Shown one piece after another: positions 9,917 through 18,938 of a stretch of 64,000 bases of DNA. Source of the stretch: Microcoleus sp. FACHB-68 (GTDB lineage: Bacteria > Cyanobacteriota > Cyanobacteriia > Cyanobacteriales > Oscillatoriaceae); the NCBI RefSeq assembly GCF_014695715.1, contig NZ_JACJOT010000002.1, positions 158,373 to 222,372 on the forward strand, written 5' to 3'. The notes below the pieces were generated by a model that had not been told where the DNA came from, did no database searches, and saw nothing but the letters and a program-made list of their open reading frames with translations. The position numbers and the translations under genes were made by a program. Every line of letters begins with the position of its first letter. Position 1 is the first letter of the stretch.

Positions 9917-10408
9917 ATGACACAAAATAATAACGATTTACCTTGGAAGTTTGGAGCAAAAGTTGCTTATTTTCCGATTTTCTATGAGGGGGCATTAGTC
10001 GGATTTGGCCGGCGGGAATATGTGGCAAAAATTGTTCAAGTAATGAATGATGAAGAAAAGCTACGCAAAGCCTTAGAACTCGCTTGTGCTGAGTTGCTAA
10101 AGCAGTCTGGCGGGGACAAAAGAAAACTTGATGAGCTGATCCAGAAATACTTACTCATGGCTGATCGCCCCAAATATGGAAGTAGGGCAATTGCGGTGAT
10201 GCTGCGAGATCGACAAGCCGAACTGAATGTTGGCGATCAGGAATTTGCCCGTTTCTGCGATTCTTATCGTTTATCCCCTCAAGAACTGCAAGAAATTTAT
10301 GCCGGCGAAGAAGTTATTAACAGTCAATTAGTCTCATTAGCGCGAATTTTGGGGGCAACAGTTGAGGAGTTGGTTGAGGTCAGAGATGGCCCTGCCAAAC
10401 GACAATAG
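9917..10408 (+). CDS. Hypothetical protein with XRE-like C-terminal helices
   Basis: I do not recognise the family of this 163-residue protein. The first 50 residues are mixed (WKFGAKVAYFPIFYEGALVG), and the middle is charged and helical. The last 50 (EFARFCDSYRLSPQELQEIY, then LARILGATVEELVEV) resemble the helix-turn-helix of XRE/Cro regulators, including the usual final LGxxxEEL helix. A DNA-binding role is possible but not shown. GAGGG stands nine bases before the ATG. The gene lies 120 bp upstream of the Ser/Thr kinase on the same strand. Confidence 0.65.
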   Translation: MTQNNNDLPWKFGAKVAYFPIFYEGALVGFGRREYVAKIVQVMNDEEKLRKALELACAELLKQSGGDKRKLDELIQKYLLMADRPKYGSRAIAVMLRDRQAELNVGDQEFARFCDSYRLSPQELQEIYAGEEVINSQLVSLARILGATVEELVEVRDGPAKRQ

Positions 10409-10528
10409 CAACCTGCCTAAAGAAAATGCGCGATCTTCACCTGAAACACTAAAGTATCTTGTGTTCTTCAAACACTCGCTAGAATTGACTTAGATACGTG
10501 GGGTGATCAGCACAGGTTAAGGAGTTTT

Positions 10529-11938
10529 ATGAGTGTGATTACTTGCAGCAACGGGCATCAAAATCCGGCTACGTCACGTTTTTGCGAAAACTGCGGGGAA
10601 TCTTTGCAGGGACAGAATGCCGGCACAGCAAGCGCTGGAGATTTAATACCGGGAATGCGGTTGCGGGACAGATACTTAATCAAAAATCCTATCGGTCAAG
10701 GGGGATTTGGTAAAACTTATTTAGCCGAAGATACGGGACGCTTTAATGAACCCGTTGTGCTTAAGGAACTTACGCCTTCTTTGCAAGGAACTTCTGCCGT
10801 TCAGAAAGCAGAGGAACTGTTTCAGCGGGAAGCAGCAATGCTGCACAAACTTCAGCATCCTCAAATTCCTCGATTTTGGGAATTCTTTCGTGAGGGAAAA
10901 CGGCTGTTTTTAGTGCAAGATTTTATTGAAGGAGAAACGTATCAATCGCTGTTGGATAACCGGCAACAGCGAGGTCAATGTTTTAGCGAAACAGAAATTG
11001 TTGAATTATTACAGCAATTGCTGCCGGTGTTAAGTTATCTACACCGGCAGGGAATTATTCACCGCGATATTGCCCCAGATAATATTATTCGCCGCGAACG
11101 AGATGGGATGCCGGTGTTAATTGATTTAGGCGGTGTTAAGCAAATTGCCAATGAGGTTGCCGGCTCACAAACTTCTGCGAGTGCGACTCGTTTGGGTAAA
11201 ATTGGTTACGCACCAGATGAGCAAATGCAAGCCGGTATTGTTGCGCCTCACAGCGATTTGTATGCTTTAGCTGTGACAGCAATTGTATTAATGACCGGCA
11301 AACAGCCGCAAGACTTGATCGATTCCCATACAATGAATTGGATTTGGGAGAAGCACCTGAAAACAATCAGCCCTCAACTGAAGGGTATTTTGAAACGAAT
11401 GTTATCCTCTCAGCCAGTTGATCGGTTTCAATATGCAGAAGAAATCCAGCAATTATTGGATTCTTCTTTTAATCTGCCGGCAACTCAAGTCACCCAGTCT
11501 GTTGCCCCAAATCGCCTACCCACTCATCCGCCTAATTCTAAGCCGATTGCGTCTAATAATTCTGGGCAAGGTGGGCTATTTGACAGTTCTATGGAAGTGC
11601 CACAGGAAATTCTTGGTTGGAATTGGGGGGCTTTTTTGCTGCCGGGTTTCTGGTTTATTACTAATCAAGTTTGGATTGGGGCATTAGCTTGGCTAGATAT
11701 ATCAATTATTACCTTCGGTTTAGCCTTGCCAACAATGGCAATTATTTTAGGATTGAAAGGCAATGAATGGGCGTGGAAAAGTCGCCGGTGGCACAGTATT
11801 GCTGCTTTTAAAGCCCATCAAAGAGCATGGGCGGTTGGCGGCTTCATTTTCTGGGGAATTATGTTATTACTCCTTTTAGTGGTGATTGTTTTGCTTGTTT
11901 TGGGAATTGGATTTGCTGCTTTCGGTGGGATGGATTAG
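10529..11938 (+). CDS. Membrane Ser/Thr protein kinase with zinc-ribbon N-terminus
   Basis: This is a 469-residue Hanks-type kinase. An N-terminal zinc ribbon (CSNGH ... FCENCGES, residues 6-25) precedes the kinase domain, about 50-320. The kinase domain keeps the glycine loop GQGGFGKTY, the catalytic Lys in VVLKEL, the catalytic loop HRDIAPDNI and a DLG in place of DFG. A Pro/Asn linker leads to a C-terminal region with two or three transmembrane segments (FLLPGFWFI; FIFWGIMLLLLLVVIVLLVL). The arrangement zinc ribbon, kinase, membrane anchor is common in cyanobacteria. The start has AAGGAG upstream. Two FHA-domain (phosphothreonine-binding) proteins encoded 2-5 kb away are possible partners. 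Confidence 0.92.
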   Translation: MSVITCSNGHQNPATSRFCENCGESLQGQNAGTASAGDLIPGMRLRDRYLIKNPIGQGGFGKTYLAEDTGRFNEPVVLKELTPSLQGTSAVQKAEELFQREAAMLHKLQHPQIPRFWEFFREGKRLFLVQDFIEGETYQSLLDNRQQRGQCFSETEIVELLQQLLPVLSYLHRQGIIHRDIAPDNIIRRERDGMPVLIDLGGVKQIANEVAGSQTSASATRLGKIGYAPDEQMQAGIVAPHSDLYALAVTAIVLMTGKQPQDLIDSHTMNWIWEKHLKTISPQLKGILKRMLSSQPVDRFQYAEEIQQLLDSSFNLPATQVTQSVAPNRLPTHPPNSKPIASNNSGQGGLFDSSMEVPQEILGWNWGAFLLPGFWFITNQVWIGALAWLDISIITFGLALPTMAIILGLKGNEWAWKSRRWHSIAAFKAHQRAWAVGGFIFWGIMLLLLLVVIVLLVLGIGFAAFGGMD

Positions 11939-11946
11939 ATTTTCAG

Positions 11947-13167
11947 TTAATTTTTAATCATTGCAATCTTTTTTCCAAAAGTATCTGCGATTAACGGCCC
12001 AAGCAGACAAGTTACGACAATATAAAGAATGATGGCATTAAAAATTCCATCGTTAAGCAATCCTGAATTTTTGCCAAATAAAGCAATTACTAAAACTAAA
12101 GCAGCGCGGGACATCGTCAGGCTAAACATGACCATGATTTCTGCAAAAGAGTATTTAAAAACCTGGCCGGTAATCCATGCAGCCATAAATTTAGCGCCGG
12201 CAGCCCCAAAAATTACTACGATTGCGATGCCTAAATTTTCAGGGTGAGTGAAGAGAACACTGGGATTCGATAAAACGCCGACTGAAATTAAAAAAGCCGG
12301 AATAAATAAACTATTTCCCACAAATTCAATTCGATTCATTAACGGACTGGTGAGGGGAATCAGGCGATTTAAAGAAAGGCCGGCGATAAATGCCCCGACA
12401 ATCGAATCAACTCCTAATAATACAGTGCCAGAGGCAACCACAAACAAACAAGTTAGAACAAAAATAAACTGAGTTTGCAGAGATTCTTCTTTTTCTTTTA
12501 AGACTAAACGCCCTAACTTTGGAATGCCCCAAAAGCATAGCATGATCAACACCGGCAGCAGAACTAAAAGCTTTACCCATAAAATTATTCCCACACTGCC
12601 GCCGGCAATTGCCTGCACAACTGAAAAGCCGGTTAATGTTAAAATCGAAGTAACAATTGTGCCACCTACCGCCACACCTACGGCTTCTTGTTGAACAATT
12701 CCTAAGCGAGTCATAATGGGGTATGAAACTAGCGTATGCGGCGAATAAAGAATTCCTAAAAGCAGGCTGGAAACGAAGGTGCCGGTTAATAATTGACCGG
12801 AACCGAACCCCACAATAAACGGAACTCCAAAGGTTAGTAAGCCAAACACAAGTGCCCGGACACCCAATTGTCTGAAATTACTCAAATTCATTTGGATGCC
12901 GGCTAACAGCATAATGTAAAGCAAGCCTATTTTTTCTAGGAAAATTAGCTGAGCATCTCGTGATAAAATACCTAAAACGTTGCTGCCAAGAATTGTTCCT
13001 AAAATAATTAGCACAACCAATGCCGGCAAGCGTAATAGCTTCGCAAGCGAGGGGGCAATATAAATTGTTAATAGCAGAATACAAAATATGTAAACTGGAT
13101 CGGTTAGGGGCAAAATAGTTGCATTTGCTGAGGTTGCTGAGGAGACTATTATTTGTATAGGGTTCAT
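11947..13167 (-). CDS. CPA2-family cation:proton antiporter
   Basis: This 406-residue protein has about 12 transmembrane helices typical of the KefB/NapA branch of monovalent cation:proton antiporters. Conserved features include IAPSLAKLLRLPALVVLIILG near the N-terminus and the discontinuous helix region VDSIVGAFIAGLSLNR, where CPA2 proteins carry transport residues. It lacks the C-terminal TrkA-N/RCK domain of longer Kef proteins, so it is the short, NapA-like form. It probably exchanges Na+ or K+ for H+ across the plasma or thylakoid membrane. Its 3' end faces the kinase gene with only eight bases between them. Confidence 0.88.
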   Translation of the reverse strand: MNPIQIIVSSATSANATILPLTDPVYIFCILLLTIYIAPSLAKLLRLPALVVLIILGTILGSNVLGILSRDAQLIFLEKIGLLYIMLLAGIQMNLSNFRQLGVRALVFGLLTFGVPFIVGFGSGQLLTGTFVSSLLLGILYSPHTLVSYPIMTRLGIVQQEAVGVAVGGTIVTSILTLTGFSVVQAIAGGSVGIILWVKLLVLLPVLIMLCFWGIPKLGRLVLKEKEESLQTQFIFVLTCLFVVASGTVLLGVDSIVGAFIAGLSLNRLIPLTSPLMNRIEFVGNSLFIPAFLISVGVLSNPSVLFTHPENLGIAIVVIFGAAGAKFMAAWITGQVFKYSFAEIMVMFSLTMSRAALVLVIALFGKNSGLLNDGIFNAIILYIVVTCLLGPLIADTFGKKIAMIKN

Positions 13168-13195
13168 TGCAGTTATTGCAGGGGTTTATTTTTTT

Positions 13196-13297
13196 AACCG
13201 CAGATGCACGCAGATAAACGCAGATGGGTTATTTGTTGGTGGTTGAGATTAATGGGGGATTTTTTTACCACAGATGCACACAGATGGACACAGATGA
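13196..13297. repeat. Dispersed CGCAGAT/CACAGAT repeats
   Basis: Two clusters (13198-13229 and 13268-13297) repeat short units of the form CGCAGATnnACGCAGAT or CACAGATnnACACAGAT. The same units recur at 42992-43086, where they face each other as an inverted pair, and singly near 20870. These are cyanobacterial intergenic repeats of unknown function. Confidence 0.8.
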
Positions 13298-13443
13298 GGT
13301 TGATAGTTTGATGCGTTTAATAGTTCGGTTTCAGGGATTTTGTGGTAGTTGTTTATTTGGCATTTTTTATTAAAAAATATTTATTACTAAAGAATATTAT
13401 TAATAAAAAATGCTTTTTTTTGCTGCCGGCCTGATTAAAATCC

Positions 13444-13872
13444 TTACAACCACTCACCACCTTTAAAACGCCAGCGCACAAACAAAATACGCATTAAGGA
13501 TTGAGAAGCGATATAAATTCCCAACCACACTATGCTGTAATGAAGCACAAATAAAGGCAGTTCAAATTGACCCTTTGGCACCCCAGGCAAACCAATTACT
13601 ATCGCTAAAATCGATACAAAAATTCCTTCCCAGATGCCGGCAAGCAGTTGAAAAACTCCTGGCCAATCATAATCCCAGCGAAATTTTTGCAGGTAGTTAT
13701 AAAGGAAATCCCAACCAAGGCCGAAAATTGCCAAATATCCCAGTATCCAAAAATAAATTGCACCTGGTTTATTGCCAATCATGCCAAGAAAAAAGGGAAG
13801 GGTTAGCAACACGCCAACGGTAGCGAAGAGTAATAACCGGCTTTGCCACCGGCCTAGTAAAGTTGGAGTCAT
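13444..13872 (-). CDS. Conserved membrane protein
   Basis: This 142-residue protein has four predicted transmembrane segments (about residues 12-32, 39-57, 70-94 and 107-126) and aromatic-rich loops (YNYLQKFRWDYDWPG). I do not recognise a characterised family. It lies 31 bp downstream of the FHA-oxidoreductase gene on the same strand and may share its transcript. No function is inferred. Confidence 0.7.
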   Translation of the reverse strand: MTPTLLGRWQSRLLLFATVGVLLTLPFFLGMIGNKPGAIYFWILGYLAIFGLGWDFLYNYLQKFRWDYDWPGVFQLLAGIWEGIFVSILAIVIGLPGVPKGQFELPLFVLHYSIVWLGIYIASQSLMRILFVRWRFKGGEWL

Positions 13873-13903
13873 CTTGATTTAAGTTTGGGATAGAAGTTTT
13901 TGA

Positions 13904-15868
13904 TTAGGGAGATTGATTGGCAACCCATTTTAACCACTGCCCTAAAGAAGTGAGTAAATTGAGCCGGCTGATTCCTATTGCACGCGCTGCGGCTAAACTA
14001 TCAACCGTGCGAAGTGCGGCATATTGTAAGCCTAAAAAGCTATCAACCGGCGCATAAGGGCCGCCCAATGTAATCGCACCGGCAGCGTACATCCGGCCTC
14101 GATCTGCCCGCATTTCTACTAATTCAAAATCATTGGCAACACTCAGGCGTCCCAAATGATTTAGCGGAAGATTGTAACAGTTAACCAAATCATTTAGTAA
14201 AGGATTTGCGGTAACATGAGCATCAAGGCCGGTGGCGTCAATAATAAAGTTAGCCTCTAGTTTTACTTGCCCCTTAAATCCCTTCTCCTGAATATAAGTA
14301 ATAATGCCATTTTGTTCGCCCTCAACGCGTTCAACTTCACCAAATGCAATCTGATACCAACCCTGATTTAATCCTTCTTGAACAATGCGTTTCCAATCTC
14401 CGCGATCTGCCGTTGTACTGCCACCCCAGTCTGCCAGTAAACGCTTGCGCTGTTCCGGAGTTGCCTTTTCTAGCACTGCCCGCATTTCGCCACCCCAACC
14501 GGCTTTTGGCCAGTTAAAAGGTTGAAATTCATAGTGGTTTTTAACTTGGCGCTGAGCACTGCCAAATTTGTTACCTTGAGGCTTAGGAGATCGCATCAAA
14601 TGTAACAGGGAAATATTCGGATTCCGCTGCCGCGCTTCATAAATTCGCTGCACAATTCGAGAGGCTACAATTCCCCGTCCGCGAATTAATACGGTGCCAC
14701 CATTTTGCTCTAAATATTCATAAACGTGTTTATGATCTTCATAGGCGTTTACGACTGATTTAAAATCGCCGGTTTTTTCGCGGTAATCTTGCAAATCGGG
14801 GAGAAATTGAATCGCCGGATAGCCGGTGGCGATTTGCACATATCTTGTTAGGAGAAACGCCCGATCTCGCCGGCTGGCATCTCCCCGCGAATAAGCGATG
14901 GCATAGCGTCCATCATCGGTTTTGCGAATTGCCCGAATGCGCCCGTAGCGAAAGATGCCATCCCAACCAATGCGCGTGGCTTCTCGATCAATGGAATTAA
15001 ATACATTGCCGGCGCGAGGCGTGTAAGTTTCAGCAAAGGTTGGTTCTGCAAAGACTTGCCACAAATATTTAAAAGATGCCCCAATTTGTCCTTTAAAAAA
15101 GTCGCCCCAAGCCTCCCGCAGGGCATAACTCGGCCAACCCCATATATTATCGGGACAGGAATCTGAATTGGAACGCAACCGTTCGTGTAAAGGAATTTGG
15201 GAATTGAGGCAAAGCCGGCGATAACGGGCGTAAGGTTCTTTCTCCATCCCTAAAGCAGCAATTTGCCCAGGTTTAACCCCAAAAATCCGCAATAAATCAA
15301 CCCAGATAAAACTACCTAAGCCGGCACCAATCGCCGCATAATCAATTTCATCCACCGGCAACCCTGTTGCGTGCAAATCTTGCACCGGCACGATTTTAGA
15401 ATCTATAAAAGCTTGAGGTGGAAAGCCGGCAGCAATCACCGGCGGCTGTGGCGGCTGGGTGGGATCGGGCAGATCCGTATGAGGATTAAATAAAATTGGC
15501 GAATTACTTGTCTGTGTTGGGGCAGGGGCAGAACCGGCAAACGAGACATTAATCTGGTAAGGGCCAACTTGCAGTGTATCGCCATTCGCCAAGGCGCAGC
15601 GCTGCTGAAGCGTCCCATTGACAAACGTTCCGTTGCGGCTGCCTTGATCAACAACAACCAAGCCGCCCGACTCCATATCAATCAAGGCATGGAAGCGAGA
15701 AACTTGATCGCTATTGAGTACCAAGCGGGAAACGCGATTGCCGGCAATTTCTGCAGGCATTTGAGAAAATTCTCGTCCTAGGGCAATGGGCAAACCCAGC
15801 ACAGGTTCTCGCCGTTCCCCAGTCGCTGGATCGTCCCATCTCAATCGTATTTGTACAGGTGATACCAT
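13904..15868 (-). CDS. FHA domain fused to FAD/NAD(P)-binding oxidoreductase
   Basis: This is a 654-residue two-part protein. Residues about 1-115 form an FHA domain, with GREFSQMP, SRFHALI and the typical DQGSRNGTFVNG strand-loop that binds phosphothreonine peptides. After a Pro-rich linker, residues about 175-640 resemble flavoprotein oxidoreductases of the lysine/ornithine monooxygenase-like kind: an N-terminal GAGLGSF dinucleotide loop, a second Rossmann motif (TVLIRGRGIVASRIV), and a late DATGLDAH-type motif. The fusion implies that a redox enzyme is recruited to, or controlled by, a phosphorylated partner. A Ser/Thr kinase is encoded 2 kb away. The reaction and substrate are not readable. 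Confidence 0.85.
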   Translation of the reverse strand: MVSPVQIRLRWDDPATGERREPVLGLPIALGREFSQMPAEIAGNRVSRLVLNSDQVSRFHALIDMESGGLVVVDQGSRNGTFVNGTLQQRCALANGDTLQVGPYQINVSFAGSAPAPTQTSNSPILFNPHTDLPDPTQPPQPPVIAAGFPPQAFIDSKIVPVQDLHATGLPVDEIDYAAIGAGLGSFIWVDLLRIFGVKPGQIAALGMEKEPYARYRRLCLNSQIPLHERLRSNSDSCPDNIWGWPSYALREAWGDFFKGQIGASFKYLWQVFAEPTFAETYTPRAGNVFNSIDREATRIGWDGIFRYGRIRAIRKTDDGRYAIAYSRGDASRRDRAFLLTRYVQIATGYPAIQFLPDLQDYREKTGDFKSVVNAYEDHKHVYEYLEQNGGTVLIRGRGIVASRIVQRIYEARQRNPNISLLHLMRSPKPQGNKFGSAQRQVKNHYEFQPFNWPKAGWGGEMRAVLEKATPEQRKRLLADWGGSTTADRGDWKRIVQEGLNQGWYQIAFGEVERVEGEQNGIITYIQEKGFKGQVKLEANFIIDATGLDAHVTANPLLNDLVNCYNLPLNHLGRLSVANDFELVEMRADRGRMYAAGAITLGGPYAPVDSFLGLQYAALRTVDSLAAARAIGISRLNLLTSLGQWLKWVANQSP

Positions 15869-15886
15869 TTTAAGATTTTAGATAAT

Positions 15887-16203
15887 AGATTTTTGGGGAT
15901 TGGGCATTGGGGATTGGGCATTGGGCATGGGGCATGGGGCATGGGGCATGGGGCATTGGGCATGGGGCATGGGGCAAGGCTTCGCCAACCTAAAGGTATG
16001 GGCAAGGCTTCGCCAACCTAAAGGTAGGGGTAAGGCTGCGCCAACCTAAAGGTATGGGTGAGTTTGTAGTGGATTTTTCCTTTCTTAGGTAGATTGTGGT
16101 CGTTATTACAACCTAGGAAGGCATTGAAAATTTCTCCCCATCTCCCCCTCATTCAATGCCCCATGCCCAATGCCCCATGCCCAATCCCCAATGCCCCATG
16201 CCC
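15887..16203. repeat. GGGCAT-array and AAGGCTTCGCC repeat cluster (site A)
   Basis: From 15898 to 15975 the + strand is an array of GGGCATT and GGGCATG units. It is followed by three tandem copies of a 28-30 bp unit built on AAGGCTTCGCCAACCTAAAG (15976-16054). After about 80 bp the array returns in reverse complement (ATGCCCC/ATGCCCA, 16155-16203), so the whole block is an imperfect inverted repeat. The same units recur at 37250-37413. No gene is supported in the block; it separates two FHA genes. Confidence 0.9.
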
Positions 16204-16211
16204 GCTAAGTA

Positions 16212-16778
16212 TCAGTTAGGCATAACAACACTAACCGCTGCTGCCAGGGAAGTGCCACACCAAGGACAGCCCAAGTCTAGCCGTTCGTAGGGGGAAATGC
16301 GGTGGCAACAGGGACACTCTAAACCGTAACTAGCGTTTGGGGGGACAGTGGGAGAAATTGCAGGTTTAACCGGCTTTGCGGGTGAGTGAAATGCTGGAAT
16401 TGCTGCCGGTGGAGAGGCGATAACTGTCGGCGCAACGCCGGAAGTTGTCACAGATACGGTAACAACGTTGAGTTCCACTTCGCCTAAGAGAATTCTGCTG
16501 TCTGGGTGGAGAGGCAGTTCTCCCACAGTTAGCCGGTGTCCATCAACAGCGGGTGGATTTGTATCGCGAAGGTTCCGCAATGAAAAGTTATTTTGCTGCC
16601 GGTTAAAAAAGATTTCGACGTGCAGCCCTGATACGGTTGGATGCGTCAATACGATATCACACCGGCTGGGGTCGCGACCGATACGGACGGTTCCCGGATG
16701 TTTGCTAGGCTGTTGGTCTTGGATTGTTTGGGATCTGGGCTGACCGGCTTCTAACCACTCTAAAATTAGTTGATTCAT
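16212..16778 (-). CDS. FHA-domain protein with C-terminal zinc ribbon
   Basis: This is a 188-residue protein. Residues about 30-105 form an FHA domain (VRIGRDPSRCDIVL, SGLHVEIF, LRDTNPPAVDG). A Pro/Ala/Val-rich linker follows, and the C-terminus has a zinc-ribbon pattern, CPCC about residue 155 and CPWC about 171. The start is placed at 16778 because GGAGGAG stands directly upstream there; an in-frame GTG or ATG 48 bases earlier lacks such a site. FHA domains bind phosphothreonine, so it may read the output of the nearby Ser/Thr kinase. Physical interaction is inferred only. Confidence 0.85.
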   Translation of the reverse strand: MNQLILEWLEAGQPRSQTIQDQQPSKHPGTVRIGRDPSRCDIVLTHPTVSGLHVEIFFNRQQNNFSLRNLRDTNPPAVDGHRLTVGELPLHPDSRILLGEVELNVVTVSVTTSGVAPTVIASPPAAIPAFHSPAKPVKPAISPTVPPNASYGLECPCCHRISPYERLDLGCPWCGTSLAAAVSVVMPN

Positions 16779-16930
16779 CTCTCCTCCGCAGCGCTCTTTT
16801 CTGTTGTAGCATCCCGCTGGAATCAACTATTAATATTATTCAACTTTATAAGCCGGTCTTTAATATCTTGACATTGAGACTTGTTACATCTAATTACACT
16901 TGTTTTAAGCAAACCTGCATTTCCTGCGAA

Positions 16931-18244
16931 TTATAGCCGTTGAAATCGCACCCGCAAGCCATCTTTCGGACGCCGTGTGGGAACCTCAACGGTTTCTAAA
17001 CTTTGATCGGGTAACAATTCCCATTGATACTGTCGTAATAATTGCGCGGCAACGATTTTCATCTCCATCTTGGCGAAGGCAATGCCGATACAAACTCTTG
17101 GCCCACCACCAAATCCGACTAAACTAAAGGGTTGTTTTTTATGTTCTTGCCGGCTGGGACTGAAGCGATCTGGATCAAATCGGGTGGGTTCGGGGTAAAT
17201 CTCTGGCAGGTTGTGAGTCATTTTGATCGAGTACAGTGCCAGCCATCCAGCCGGCACATAATAACCATTAAACTCAAAGGGTTTCACCACGCCGCGAAAC
17301 CCACCCCCAACCGGCGGATGCAAGCGTTCCACCTCTAGCAGAATTTGCTCTAAATAGGGCATTTGCCCTAATTGTTCTAAATTCACCGGCCCTTTTTCTG
17401 CTAGCGTTTGCTGTTCGTTTCTGGCGCGTTCTAATATTTCTGGATGCCGGCCTAACTCCAGACACAACCAAGTAAGCATCGACGTGGTGGTTTCATGGCC
17501 GGCAAACAGCATCAGCATCGCTTGGGCAGTCAATTCTTTCAGGCTAAGACTGTTGCCTTCCTCATCCCTAGCTTGTAATAACAAGCTAAGTACATCGTTT
17601 GTTGGGTTTTGCTGCCGTTGCCGCACAACTGTGGTGATGTGTTGCAGCAGTTGGTTTCGCGCGGCAACCGATTTACCAAACTGTGTCACCGGCAAGCGCA
17701 CCGGAAACAGGGAAAATAAACCCATTGTCAGGGTAGAAAATAGCTGGCTGAGTCTAGCGACTTCAGGGCCGGCACTTGCACCCAGCAGCAACTCACTGGC
17801 AATGTCAAAAGTTAGCTGTTTAAATTCTTCAAACCAGCGGAACTCTTTTTGCTGTTCCCATTGCTGGAGATAGCGCTGCGTAATCGATTCCATCGTAGTC
17901 AGATAGCTAGTCAGCGCTGGGCCATGTAATGCCGGCATCATCAGTCGCCGGTTGCGCCGGTGTTCTTCGCCATCTTGAACAAACAGCGACTCCCCCAACA
18001 AAATTTTAAACGTCTCAGGCCAGCCTTCTCGCCAGGAAAAATGCTCGGCATGACTGGCTAAGAGAAATTCATTCGCTTCTGGGCCGATCATAAATACAGC
18101 CGGTTTGCCCAGGAAGCGAGTTTTAAAAATTGGCCCATACTGGGCGTAGCGTTTCTGAAGATAATCCCGGTCAAAAAGAAATTGCAGAGTTTGACCGATT
18201 CCAGGCAAACCCATCTCGCCTGGAGGAAGTCGATTGCTGTGCAT
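16931..18244 (-). CDS. Cytochrome P450, CYP120-like
   Basis: This is a 437-residue P450. Diagnostic motifs are the I-helix FAGHETTTS, the K-helix ExxR (EVER), and the heme-binding FGGGPRVCIG with the proximal Cys at residue 385. The N-terminus (LPPGEMGLPGIGQTLQFL) and the region PPVGGGFR closely resemble CYP120 of Synechocystis, a retinoic-acid hydroxylase related to CYP26. It probably hydroxylates an apocarotenoid or retinoid-like compound with electrons from ferredoxin; the substrate is inferred from that resemblance. No membrane anchor is evident, so it is likely soluble. Confidence 0.92.
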   Translation of the reverse strand: MHSNRLPPGEMGLPGIGQTLQFLFDRDYLQKRYAQYGPIFKTRFLGKPAVFMIGPEANEFLLASHAEHFSWREGWPETFKILLGESLFVQDGEEHRRNRRLMMPALHGPALTSYLTTMESITQRYLQQWEQQKEFRWFEEFKQLTFDIASELLLGASAGPEVARLSQLFSTLTMGLFSLFPVRLPVTQFGKSVAARNQLLQHITTVVRQRQQNPTNDVLSLLLQARDEEGNSLSLKELTAQAMLMLFAGHETTTSMLTWLCLELGRHPEILERARNEQQTLAEKGPVNLEQLGQMPYLEQILLEVERLHPPVGGGFRGVVKPFEFNGYYVPAGWLALYSIKMTHNLPEIYPEPTRFDPDRFSPSRQEHKKQPFSLVGFGGGPRVCIGIAFAKMEMKIVAAQLLRQYQWELLPDQSLETVEVPTRRPKDGLRVRFQRL

Positions 18245-18938
18245 AGGTCAACGATTAACCAATTGACCCAGCCTACCAGGTTCAGTGCCGGCTTGCACCC
18301 CCAACCCCTCAAACATAAAACCCCATCTGGCACGGAGGGCGCAAATGGGGCAAAGAACGCAGTTAGGAGGTATCTTATGATTTATAGTTAGCCACAGAAA
18401 TCTGGCTTTTCCGGAAGATTTAACAAGTTCTTAAACTCTGCGTTAACTTTTCAGCGGGTTTTCGGCAAAATAGCGGTAATTTAGCTGATCGCATCATGGC
18501 CGGCTATTTTGAACAAAACGAAGTCTTTTGCAGTTTGTACTAGATTTGCCGGCACATCCCCTAACTATTTTTATTATCTTTTATTAAAGATGTACTAATT
18601 TAAAATTATATCTCCTCATCTATCCTGCTAGTTTTTAAAGCCGGCAGTACATCCATAAGATAGTTATTGCAAAATTTGATTTTTTAACCCCCAATGCACG
18701 CAGATAATATTAACATCTTAATGCAAAAATTTGCATAAATTTACTATATTTAATAGCAAATTATTTACAAATATCAGTAATGGCTACGCTATTTTATTAT
18801 AATTTTTTATGACCCTCTTTATAGCGATTAGCTATTAGCTTTTCTATTGATTTATCTTTCATTTTTAACCAACAAAAGAATACTGAAAAAACAACATCAA
18901 GCTAATAGCTAATAACCTTTATCTCATCATAATAAAAC
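18245..18938. other. 694-bp AT-rich intergenic region
   Basis: No gene is supported. The only ribosome-site-like element, TAGGAGGT near 18365, is followed by a four-codon frame that cannot be called a gene. The region from about 18560 to 18930 is strongly AT-rich. It lies upstream of the P450 gene and downstream of the prohibitin gene. Confidence 0.4.

Noticed and set aside
18363..18390. TAGGAGGT followed by an ATG and four codons
   Set aside because: It is too short to call, and no similar leader-peptide pattern is seen.
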